DNA from: CAZZBK01 sp964652155
GTDB taxonomy: Bacteria; Planctomycetota; Planctomycetia; Pirellulales; PNKZ01
Reading direction: 5' to 3'
NCBI GenBank assembly: GCA_964652155.1
Contig: CAZZBK010000029.1
Coordinates: 1 to 44,861, forward strand
Length of the DNA stretch: 44,861 bases
Shown here: one piece after another, positions 32,033 to 40,175 of the stretch
Position numbering within the stretch: the stretch's first letter is position 1
Layout of the letters: each line of letters begins with the position of its first letter
Notes under the pieces: model-generated
Database searches by the model: none
What the model was told of the DNA's origin: nothing
Seen by the model: only the letters and a program-made list of their open reading frames with translations
Program-made: the position numbers and the translations under genes

Positions 32033-33373
32033 GTGAAACATTCTGCTAGCACGCGGCGGACATTCTTGAAAACCTCGGCGGCCGTGGCGGCCTCAGGCAC
32101 CGCGATCCCCTATTTCTCCTGGACACAAGCAGCCTTTGCCAACAATGACAAGAACGATCGGCCACAGATCGGTTGCATTGGTGTCGGCAGCATGGGCAGC
32201 GGCGATGCCAAGGGGCATGCCAAGTTCGGCGACATTGTCGCCGTGTGCGATGTCGACTCGCGCCGCACCGCCAAGGCCCGCGAAGATTCGACGATCGGCA
32301 AAGGCAAGGCCGACGAGTACAACGACTACCGCAAGGTGCTCGATCGCAAAGACATCGACGTGGTGAGCATCGTCACCCCGGACCACTGGCACACCAAGAT
32401 CGCGATCGAAGCGCTGCAAGCCGGCAAGCATGTGTTCTGCCAGAAGCCGCTGACGCTCACGATCGAAGAGAGCCAACTTGTTCGCAATGCCTGCCAGAAA
32501 TACTCGAACAAGGTGTTCTTCATCGGCACGCAGCAGCGCAGCGATCGCGATCGCTTCCTCCGTGCGGTCAACATCGTGCAGAAAGGCCTGCTCGGCGACA
32601 TTCAGAAAATCACCGTCGGCATCAACGGCTCGCCGACCGGTGGCCCGTTCACGGCGGTCGAGCCGCCCAAGGAACTCGATTGGAACTTCTGGCTGGGCCA
32701 GGCACCAAAAGTTCCCTACATGGAGAAGCGCTGTCACTACGAGTTCCGTTGGTGGTACGAGTACTCGGGCGGCAAGTTCACGGACTGGGGCGCACACCAT
32801 GTCGATATCGCCAGTTGGGCCATCGGCCAGGATCAGCCCGGCACGGGCCCGATCGAAATCGACGGCACCGACGCCAAGCACCCGGTCGAGTTCAAGGACG
32901 GGTTCCCAACCGCCGACAACTTCTACAACACGTCGCATGACTTTGCCGTGCTGTGCAAGTTTGCCAGCGGCATCGAGATGAACGTCACGAGCCGCGGCGA
33001 CAATGGCATTTTGTTCGAGGGGACCAAGGGACGCATGTTCGTCAATCGCGGCAAGATCACCGGCTTGCCGATCGACGAGAAGTGGGACGACGGCAAGTTC
33101 GGCGACGCCGAGCTGACGAAGCTCTACAAAGGCAAGCCCCACGAAGGTCACAAGGACAACTTCTTCCGCTGCGTCCGCGAGGGTGGCCTGCCCGTCTCCG
33201 ATGTGTACAGCCACACGCAGATCATGCACACCTGCCACCTGGCGGCCATTGCCGCCCGATTGGGTCGCAAGCTCAAGTGGAATCCCAAGACCGAGACGAT
33301 CGCCGACGACGCGTTGGCCAGCTCGATGCTCGGCCGCAAGCAGCGCGCCGGCTTCGAGATTCCGAAGGTCTAA
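32033..33373 (+). CDS. Gfo/Idh/MocA family oxidoreductase with Tat signal
   Basis: A 446-residue NAD(P)-dependent sugar oxidoreductase. The GTG at 32033 is the start: GGAG (32023-32026) lies 6 bases ahead, and it opens a twin-arginine signal (STRRTFLKTSAAVAASG); the more distant ATG at 31973 would add residues without homology. The Rossmann fold shows QIGCIGVGSMGSGDAKGHAK, then VSIVTPDHWHTKIAIEALQA, the catalytic Lys motif FCQKPLTLTIEE and the metal- or substrate-site WGAHHVDIASWAI. The Tat signal means that it is exported already folded, with its cofactor. Planctomycetes have dozens of such enzymes that probably act on secreted sugar derivatives. A strong terminator follows. Confidence 0.93.
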   Translation: MKHSASTRRTFLKTSAAVAASGTAIPYFSWTQAAFANNDKNDRPQIGCIGVGSMGSGDAKGHAKFGDIVAVCDVDSRRTAKAREDSTIGKGKADEYNDYRKVLDRKDIDVVSIVTPDHWHTKIAIEALQAGKHVFCQKPLTLTIEESQLVRNACQKYSNKVFFIGTQQRSDRDRFLRAVNIVQKGLLGDIQKITVGINGSPTGGPFTAVEPPKELDWNFWLGQAPKVPYMEKRCHYEFRWWYEYSGGKFTDWGAHHVDIASWAIGQDQPGTGPIEIDGTDAKHPVEFKDGFPTADNFYNTSHDFAVLCKFASGIEMNVTSRGDNGILFEGTKGRMFVNRGKITGLPIDEKWDDGKFGDAELTKLYKGKPHEGHKDNFFRCVREGGLPVSDVYSHTQIMHTCHLAAIAARLGRKLKWNPKTETIADDALASSMLGRKQRAGFEIPKV

Positions 33374-33407
33374 GCGCTTTCGGTTCTCGTTTTTCGGCTG
33401 AAAGTTT

Positions 33408-33456
33408 AGCCCCCGGCGCGAGTGACGTTTCGGTCACTCATGTCCGGGGGCTTTTT
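33408..33456 (+). terminator. intrinsic terminator of the Gfo/Idh/MocA gene
   Basis: The outer arms AGCCCCCGG (33408-33416) and CCGGGGGCT (33444-33452) pair perfectly; an inner hairpin GAGTGAC/GTCACTC (33420-33426, 33433-33439) lies between them; a run of T ends the structure at 33452-33456. Confidence 0.85.
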
Positions 33457-33770
33457 CCATGCGCCCCTGGGTGCCCTGCGCGGCCATTCACCCGTTGTGC
33501 GTGATCGAAAAGCCCAGCCACCTGATACGAGTCCAACGCCTTTGACGTTCACTCGGCGATCAAGATGAACGGGCCTACACCGGGGATCGGGGGTTCGATC
33601 GCTGCCGGGGGGAGCTGAACTCGCCGCCAAACGCGCCAGCCCTGCCCAGCGGTTCCCCTTGACTCATGGGTCGTGCCAGAGGTACCCGACGCTGCGGTGA
33701 GCAAGTAGAATAGGCACGTCGTCCCCACCGCTACGCCCACCCATTTCTCCCTTCAATCGATCATACGCTC
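33457..33770. other. gene-free interval upstream of the tri-haem GSDH-like gene
   Basis: About 310 bases between a terminator and the next ATG. Small frames on the minus strand (33406-33630, 33549-33740) lack ribosome binding sites and convincing composition. No repeat family of the window is present. The promoter of the following gene must lie here, but I cannot locate boxes with proper spacing. Confidence 0.4.
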
Positions 33771-36700
33771 ATGAAATTGCCGGAACTGTCGCTGCGCCGA
33801 CTCGACTGGGTTGGCTCATGGATCGTGGCCCTGAGCATGGCCTGGAATGTTGCCCTCGCGGCCGAGGAGTCGAGCAAGCGCGTTGAGAAATCGGCCGCCG
33901 CCTCGGCCCCGTATGGCTTGAGCGAGCGGACCTATTGGACCACGTCGCAGTTTCGGGGTCGGCCCGAGCCGCCGCCGCCGTACCGCGTGCAACGCGCGTT
34001 CAGCAAATTAAACTTCAATCACCCGACCGTCATCACTAACGCGCCCGGGACCGAGCGGCTGTTCGTCGGCGAGCAAGGGGGCAAAGTCTACTCGATCCCC
34101 AACGACCCCGGCGTGGCCGCGCCGGACTTGTTTCTCGACACGCACCAGTTGGTCAAGCACGTCAACGCGACACAAGGCGTGTCGTTGAGCCCCGAGGCGT
34201 TTTATGGCCTGACGTTCGATCCGAACTTTATCGAGAACCGTTATTGCTACGTCTGCTATGTGGTGCGCAACAACAAAGGGAGCGGCGGCGCGTATGCCGA
34301 AGGGACGCGCGTGACCCGGCTGACCGTGAGCCGCACCGAGCCACCCGTGTGCGACGTGGCCAGCGAGCAGTTGATCATCGCTTGGCTGCAAGGGGGCCAC
34401 AACGGCGGCTGCCTCAAGTTCGGTCCCGACGGGTGTCTGTACATCTCATCGGGCGATGGCAGCCCGGTGTTCCCGCCCGACGGCTTGAACTCGGGCCAGA
34501 ACATGTCGTCGCTGCTCTCGAAGGTGCTGCGGATCGACGTGCGGAACTCACACAGCGGCCGCCCTTATACGATCCCCAGCGACAATCCCTTCGTCAGCAC
34601 ACCGGGCGTGCGCGGCGAGACCTGGGCCTACGGACTACGCAACCCGTGGAAAATGAGCTTCGACCGCAAGTCGGGCGAACTCTGGCTGGGTGATGTCGGC
34701 TGGGAATTGTGGGAGTTGGTCTACCGTGTCCGGCCCGGCGACAATTACGGCTGGAGCCTGGTCGAAGGGCGACAGCCGGTGCACGTCGAGCGTCAGCGCG
34801 GCCCGACGCCGATTGTGCCGCCGACGATTGAAATTCCGCACACCGAAGGAGCCTCGATCACCGGCGGGTTCGTCTATCGAGGCAAAAAGTTTCCCGAACT
34901 CTATGGCCAATACGTGTTCGGCGACTGGGAGACCCGTCGCGTCTGGGGCGTGAACGTCGACGGCCCGCAACTCGGCGAGCGCAAAGAGATTGTCGAGCCG
35001 GTCGTGCGGATTGTCGATTTTGCCGAAGACAACTCGGGCGAACTCTACCTGCTCGACTACGATGACGGCACGGTCTTCACGCTCGTGCCGAACGACGCCA
35101 AGCCAAGCGACACCCCCTTTCCTCGCAAGTTGAGCGAGACCGGCATTTTTAGCTCCGTGGCCGAGCATCGTGTCGCGCCGGGCGTGGTGCCGTTCTCGAT
35201 CCAAAGCGAGCAATGGGCCGACCACGCGCTCTCCGAGCGGTTCGTGGCCGTCCCCGGCCGAGAGAGCATCAAGCTGCACGGCAAAACGCGCCAACTGCCA
35301 GGCACCATGTTCAGCCGGATCATGGATTTCCCGCTCGACTCGCTGCTGATCAAAACCCTCGCGCTCGAGATGCAGCATGGCGACCCAGCGAGTCGGCGAC
35401 GGATCGAGACCCAGGTGCTGCACTTTGACGGCCGCGAGTGGCAAGGCTACAGCTACGAATGGAACGACGCTCAGACCGACGCCACGCTCGTCGAGCGGAC
35501 CGGCAAGCGCCGGCAACTCACGGTCGACGACCCGCACGCGCCCGGGGGCAAACGCGAGCAAAGCTGGTGGTTCCCGTCGCGCATGGAGTGCATCCGCTGT
35601 CATAATCCTTGGACCGAGTACACACTCGCGTTCACCGTGCCGCAATTGAACCGAGCGCATGACTATCCGCAGGCGCGCGACAATCAGCTCCGCACCCTGC
35701 GGCACATCGGGTTGTTCGAACCGCCGGTCGAACCGCGCGACCCACTCGACCCGTACAAGCACGCCGAGCCGGCCAAGTCACCCGAGTTGCTGCCGCGTTA
35801 CGCCGATCCGTTCGACACGAGCGTCGACATCAATGCCCGGGCCCGATCGTATCTGCACGTCAACTGCGCGCACTGCCACCGCTTCAATGGCGGCGGGTCG
35901 TCGCACATTTATCTGTCGCACGAGCTCTCGCTCAAGGACACGAAGTCGCTCGCTCTGCGTCCCACGCAAGGTACGTTTGGCATTCACGACGCGCAACTGC
36001 TCGCGCCGGGCGATCCCTACCGCTCGGTGTTGTACTACCGGCTGGCCAAGATCGGGCCCGGTCACATGCCCCACATCGGAGCCAAGCTCATCGACGAACG
36101 GGGCGTCAAGCTGGTCCACGACTGGATCCAGCAATTGCCCACGCGGTACGAAGATGCCAGCCAACTCGAACACCTTGCGACGCTTGATGAGCCCAGCGCG
36201 CTGGAGCGCGAGGCGGAAGAAGCCCCCCGCGCGCGATGGTTGATTGCCCTGCGACAAGCCCAGCAGGCGAAGCGCGCGCTGCCCAACGACGACGACCTGG
36301 CCCACGCCGCAAAGCAGGCCGCCGAACAAGCGGCTCAGCGGGCCCAGTCGCGCCGCGAGGAACGCCCACGCATCATCGGCGAGTTCCTGGCGACACCGAT
36401 TCGCGCCGCGATGCTGGCCTCCGCGCTGCGAGAAAACCGCTTGCCAGCGGCAACTCAGCGCGAGGCCATCGAGCTGGCCATGAAAGTCAGCGACGCCGCG
36501 ATTCGCGACCTGTTCGAGTCGTTTGTGCCCGACGAGCAACGCACCAAACGGATCGGCGAGTCGTTCCGCGGCGACGAGTTGCTCGCGCTCAAGGGGGACG
36601 CCGAACAGGGCCGCCGGTTGTTCCACGAGTCGAACACCGTGCAATGCCGCAACTGCCATCGCATCCGCGGCCAAGGCATCGAGCTGGGGCCCGAATTGAC

Positions 36701-37013
36701 CCAGATCGGCAAGAAACTCGACCGCGCCAAGCTGCTCGAAAGCATCACGCAACCCTCGCTCAATATCGAGCCCAAGTACGCGCTGTGGCTCGTCGAGACC
36801 AAGTCGGGACTCGTGCTCAGCGGCTTGCTCGTCTCCAAAGATGAGCAGGCGATTGTGCTCCGGGACGCTCAAAACAAGGAGCACCGCGTCGCGGCCGCCG
36901 AGGTCGAAGGCCTGTACCCGCAACGCAAGTCGTTCATGCCCGAGTTGCTGCTCCGCGACTTCACGCCGCAGCAAGTGGCCGACCTGCTCGCCTACCTGTC
37001 GACGCTCAAATAG
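33771..37013 (+). CDS. large glucose/sorbosone-dehydrogenase-like protein with three c-type haem motifs
   Basis: A 1080-residue exported protein. A signal peptide (SWIVALSMAWNVALA) precedes a beta-propeller of the PQQ-type glucose/sorbosone dehydrogenase family (about 75-430: ERLFVGEQGGKVYSIPNDPG, GGHNGGCLKFGPDGCLYISS, ETWAYGLRNPWKMSFDRKSG). A middle domain (about 440-830) bears CIRCH at 607 and CAHCH at 699. A charged helical linker (850-920) leads to a PVC-type haem domain with CRNCH at 959 and GPELTQIGKKLDRAKLLESI. It probably oxidises a sugar or alcohol and passes electrons through three c-type haems. All three CxxCH motifs are intact. A close link with the upstream Gfo/Idh/MocA enzyme is plausible, but the terminator between them separates the transcripts. 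Confidence 0.92.
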   Translation: MKLPELSLRRLDWVGSWIVALSMAWNVALAAEESSKRVEKSAAASAPYGLSERTYWTTSQFRGRPEPPPPYRVQRAFSKLNFNHPTVITNAPGTERLFVGEQGGKVYSIPNDPGVAAPDLFLDTHQLVKHVNATQGVSLSPEAFYGLTFDPNFIENRYCYVCYVVRNNKGSGGAYAEGTRVTRLTVSRTEPPVCDVASEQLIIAWLQGGHNGGCLKFGPDGCLYISSGDGSPVFPPDGLNSGQNMSSLLSKVLRIDVRNSHSGRPYTIPSDNPFVSTPGVRGETWAYGLRNPWKMSFDRKSGELWLGDVGWELWELVYRVRPGDNYGWSLVEGRQPVHVERQRGPTPIVPPTIEIPHTEGASITGGFVYRGKKFPELYGQYVFGDWETRRVWGVNVDGPQLGERKEIVEPVVRIVDFAEDNSGELYLLDYDDGTVFTLVPNDAKPSDTPFPRKLSETGIFSSVAEHRVAPGVVPFSIQSEQWADHALSERFVAVPGRESIKLHGKTRQLPGTMFSRIMDFPLDSLLIKTLALEMQHGDPASRRRIETQVLHFDGREWQGYSYEWNDAQTDATLVERTGKRRQLTVDDPHAPGGKREQSWWFPSRMECIRCHNPWTEYTLAFTVPQLNRAHDYPQARDNQLRTLRHIGLFEPPVEPRDPLDPYKHAEPAKSPELLPRYADPFDTSVDINARARSYLHVNCAHCHRFNGGGSSHIYLSHELSLKDTKSLALRPTQGTFGIHDAQLLAPGDPYRSVLYYRLAKIGPGHMPHIGAKLIDERGVKLVHDWIQQLPTRYEDASQLEHLATLDEPSALEREAEEAPRARWLIALRQAQQAKRALPNDDDLAHAAKQAAEQAAQRAQSRREERPRIIGEFLATPIRAAMLASALRENRLPAATQREAIELAMKVSDAAIRDLFESFVPDEQRTKRIGESFRGDELLALKGDAEQGRRLFHESNTVQCRNCHRIRGQGIELGPELTQIGKKLDRAKLLESITQPSLNIEPKYALWLVETKSGLVLSGLLVSKDEQAIVLRDAQNKEHRVAAAEVEGLYPQRKSFMPELLLRDFTPQQVADLLAYLSTLK

Positions 37014-37024
37014 TCCGCCCGTCG

Positions 37025-37669
37025 TCAGGGCGCGCGAGACTCTTCGACCGTGATCGAGCCATTGATGCCCATGATCCGCAGCTCGATCCGTTCGTCGAGT
37101 TCGTCGCGCAACACGACGCGCGCGGTCGACGTACTGCCGTCAGGGAAAAAACGGATCGCCTGATGGTCGACCTCGAGCGCGTCGAGCGGAGAGCGAGCGA
37201 ATGTCGGACGCAGCGATGCATGCATCGCCACGAAGCTCAGGTTGTCGGCCAGACGTCCTTGAATGCTGGTCGACCGATCGTTGGCGTGCAACGTGCTCAA
37301 CGTGACACGGTCGCCAGGGCGGACGCAATGAACCGTATAGTCGCCGCTCCCCGCTTGGTAATCGAACTGCCAGATCGATCCGGTCGTCATGGCGTGTTGC
37401 CGGGCTCGATACCAAAGCGAGCGTAGTTCGTGGGCCCCGCTGCGCAAAGTTTGCGTGACCGGAGCTTCGTCGAACGCGGGACGCACGATCAGCACGGCCG
37501 ACACCAGCATGCCCAACACCAAGAGCCCTTCGAGCCACAGTCGGGCCCGAGCACGCGGCGCAGCAGACACAGGCCGCGCCGGCGGTCGTGTCGAGCGGCG
37601 CACGACCGCGGCGTTTGCGCCGCGACGACCGAGTTGGCGTACCGACTCTAGCGTGGGATGGATCTTCAT
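37025..37669 (-). CDS. GspH-like pseudopilin-fold protein without a prepilin site
   Basis: A 214-residue protein. An Arg/Ala-rich cytoplasmic part of about 42 residues precedes one membrane helix (LWLEGLLVLGMLVSAVLIVR). After it comes LRSGAHELRSLWYRARQHAM and TTGSIWQFDYQAGSGDYTVH, the helix-and-strand order of type II secretion GspH/minor pseudopilins. Prepilin peptidase usually cleaves G-F/Y-T-L-x-E; here the helix has a Glu near its start but no Gly-Phe junction, and the leader is long, so it may not be processed. It lies between the tri-haem gene (convergent) and the VWA gene. The alternative is an unrelated one-helix protein. Confidence 0.6.
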   Translation of the reverse strand: MKIHPTLESVRQLGRRGANAAVVRRSTRPPARPVSAAPRARARLWLEGLLVLGMLVSAVLIVRPAFDEAPVTQTLRSGAHELRSLWYRARQHAMTTGSIWQFDYQAGSGDYTVHCVRPGDRVTLSTLHANDRSTSIQGRLADNLSFVAMHASLRPTFARSPLDALEVDHQAIRFFPDGSTSTARVVLRDELDERIELRIMGINGSITVEESRAP

Positions 37670-37826
37670 GATCGCCCTGCAAACCGTGGCTGCAACAAGC
37701 GGCGTGGCCCAATAACCCCCGCATCGTACCGTGAGCCGAGGGGATTACCAGCCAAGCACCCCATTCAGGGTGTACGTGGTCGATCGTGTCACCCCAGGCC
37801 GGTGATACGGTCGTCGAAAAAATCCA

Positions 37827-37927
37827 AGAGCGTCTAACAAAATGGCAGCAGCGAGGGGGACAGGCCCATTTTTCTCGGCGGCCCTCGAAAAATCGGGTCA
37901 GTCCCCAGCCATTTTGTTAGACGCTCT
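37827..37927. repeat. nested palindrome, family F, copy 1
   Basis: The outer arms AGAGCGTCTAACAAAATGGC (37827-37846) and its exact complement (37908-37927) pair over 20 bases without mismatch. Inside is a GGGGGACAGGCCCATTTTTC / GAAAAATCGGGTCAGTCCCC module (37854-37873, 37887-37906) that pairs again. The TAG stop of the VWA gene (37926-37928) lies in the right arm. Confidence 0.85.
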
Positions 37928-40172
37928 AAACCAAGCCCCAACGCTTGCGCAGAAACCATTCGCCGCTCAGCAGCGCAATCAGCACGCTGAAGAATGGCCA
38001 GGTGTCCCACAGTGTCCGCTTGTCCTCGATGGTCACTTCCCACTGCCGGAGCGAATCGCGGATTTCATCGAGCAGTTCGCCCAGTTGTTCCGGGGCCACG
38101 AGTTTGCCGCCGGTCATTTTGGCCAGGGCGTCGAGCGTGCCGCGATCGGCGGCCGGGTTTTCGAGTTCCAAGTCCTGGTCGTAAATCAAGAACCTAGCCT
38201 GTGCCACCCCCAGGGGCGTGGTGCCGCGCGTCGCCGACACGCGAATCGTATAGTCGCCGCTTGTGAGCGATTCGAGGAACACGCCTCGCTGCTGTTCATT
38301 CTGTCGTTGCACGCGACCGCTCAGCTTGCGACCGTCGGGAGTCACGACCTCGATGGCAAAGGTGGCGTCGGTGATCGGGTCCCCCTCGGGAGCCTGCGCC
38401 CCCAGATCGAACTCGACCCGCGCGCCAGGCGAGAACCGCCGCTGATCGAGCGAAATCCACACCCGTCCCTCGTGCGACTGGTCTTTCCGCGCCAGCCACA
38501 AGATCACCTGCCGCCAAAAACGCCGGTGCGGGTCGACGTAGCCGGCCATGGGCCAATGCCAGGTCGAGTCTCCCGCAAAGGCCAACACGCGCCCCAGCCC
38601 ATAATCCTTGGCCACCAACAACGGGTCCCCCTGCTCGCTCTCCAGCAACGCGAGTGCGCCGGGCTTTAATGACTTGAACCGATTCGCGCCGTCGAGCGGC
38701 GGGAGCCGCGACCACATGGCGGCCGGATCGGCTTTGCTCTCCAGACGGAGAAAGCCTTGCAACTCGCCCACGCGGGTCGGCGTCAAGCGCGTCGGCACGG
38801 TCAGATGCACGTCGCGGCGAATCGGCTCGTCGAAGTTCTGCCGCTCGAGCGGGTCCATCGCGACCGGCACGAGCGGCGCGAGCGGCGAGGGCGCGTAGCC
38901 GCCAGGGCCATAGCTGTGCAAGCCGCCGAGCAGCATCAGCCCCGCGCCCCGTTCGACCATCGCGGCCAAGGCCTGCATTTCCTCGCTGGTGAACGCACGC
39001 GCATCCAGGTCGCCGAGCAGGATCACGTTGTATTTGCCCGGCTGCAATCGTTCGAGCAGATCGCTGGGACGCGTCGACTTGTTACGCGGATCAATTCTCA
39101 CGTAGTCGACGCGAATGTCGGGCGAATAATCGAGTGCCCGGCGGAGAAATTTCTGTTCCACTCGGGCAACCCCTTCCAGGTAGAGCACGTTCAGGCCGCC
39201 GGCGCGCACCGTGATGAATGTGCTCATCTGATTGTTGGTCGTAACCAACTCGCCGTCTTGCGGTGGGGCGAGCAACGTGACCTTGAACTCCCCCGGCGTG
39301 TCGGGCGTAAGTTCAAAATGCAGCGGCACGCGCTGTCCCTCGACCGTGGGTTGGAGCTGCTGCGCGTCGACCACCTCCATCTTGCCGGGGGTCTTCTCGA
39401 ACAACAGTTGCACGCCCAGCTTTTGGTTCATCAAGCCGTCGAACCGCCCTTGGGCATCGATCGCCAGGCGATTTTTGACGAACACCTCGCTGTCGCTCCG
39501 CAGTTGCTCGATGGCCACGTCGCGCGTTTGTCCCAACGAGCGGTCTTGTCCCAACGGGACCGCAAAAAACCGATAGCCCATGTCGGCCAGGCGGCGAGCC
39601 GCGATCTGCGGGGCAATGTCGCGGGGCGGTCGAGCTTGCTGCGCTCCGTCCCCCACGAGCACAATGCCCGCCAAGCGTTGACCCGCCTCGCGGCGGAGCA
39701 CGTCTTCGAGCACCGCGCCGATCGCCGTCTGCTCGCCGCGCGGCGGCTCGTCCCACTGCGGCTGTTCGTCGAGCGCGAGCGGAGTGGCCTCGTCGGCGAA
39801 CGTAAACAGCTTGACCTGCATGTCCTGCGACAGGGCTCGGAGTCGCGGCCAGGCGTCTTGCATCGCGACCTGCATGGCCTCGTAGCGCGACCGTTTGCCC
39901 GCCGTGTCGGCCACCTGCATGCTCCGCGAGCTGTCGAGCAACATGACCAGCGTCGAGGGCTGTTTCATGATGCGCGAATAAACCAACGCGGGGCGGAGCA
40001 TCGCCAGGGCCACGAGCGCGATGATCGCCAGCCGCAGCGCAACGAGCGTGACCCGGCGACCGCGCGTGATCTTGTCGCGCAGCGGACCGAACCACAACAA
40101 GACGAGCAAGACACCGATCATGAGCGCGACCAGCGTGTAACTGCCCACCGGATTCCACGACAGGTTCGTCAC
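37926..40172 (-). CDS. VWA-domain membrane protein (BatA/aerotolerance-operon type)
   Basis: A 748-residue protein. Two membrane helices at the start (YTLVALMIGVLLVLLWF, LRLAIIALVALAMLRPALV) precede a von Willebrand A domain with an intact MIDAS motif, Asp80-Ser-Ser-Arg-Ser. Residues of about 370-480 form a glutamine-amidotransferase-like fold without catalytic Cys (LNVLYLEGVARVEQKFLRRA, GAGLMLLGGLHSYGPGGY). The tail has another helix near WPFFSVLIALLSGEWFL. In planctomycetes such proteins are encoded together with BatA-type partners and MoxR ATPases and may take part in envelope assembly or stress. It starts 3 bases after the stop of the BatA-like gene, so co-translation is likely. Function unknown. 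Confidence 0.85.
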   Translation of the reverse strand: MTNLSWNPVGSYTLVALMIGVLLVLLWFGPLRDKITRGRRVTLVALRLAIIALVALAMLRPALVYSRIMKQPSTLVMLLDSSRSMQVADTAGKRSRYEAMQVAMQDAWPRLRALSQDMQVKLFTFADEATPLALDEQPQWDEPPRGEQTAIGAVLEDVLRREAGQRLAGIVLVGDGAQQARPPRDIAPQIAARRLADMGYRFFAVPLGQDRSLGQTRDVAIEQLRSDSEVFVKNRLAIDAQGRFDGLMNQKLGVQLLFEKTPGKMEVVDAQQLQPTVEGQRVPLHFELTPDTPGEFKVTLLAPPQDGELVTTNNQMSTFITVRAGGLNVLYLEGVARVEQKFLRRALDYSPDIRVDYVRIDPRNKSTRPSDLLERLQPGKYNVILLGDLDARAFTSEEMQALAAMVERGAGLMLLGGLHSYGPGGYAPSPLAPLVPVAMDPLERQNFDEPIRRDVHLTVPTRLTPTRVGELQGFLRLESKADPAAMWSRLPPLDGANRFKSLKPGALALLESEQGDPLLVAKDYGLGRVLAFAGDSTWHWPMAGYVDPHRRFWRQVILWLARKDQSHEGRVWISLDQRRFSPGARVEFDLGAQAPEGDPITDATFAIEVVTPDGRKLSGRVQRQNEQQRGVFLESLTSGDYTIRVSATRGTTPLGVAQARFLIYDQDLELENPAADRGTLDALAKMTGGKLVAPEQLGELLDEIRDSLRQWEVTIEDKRTLWDTWPFFSVLIALLSGEWFLRKRWGLV

Positions 40173-40175
40173 GGC

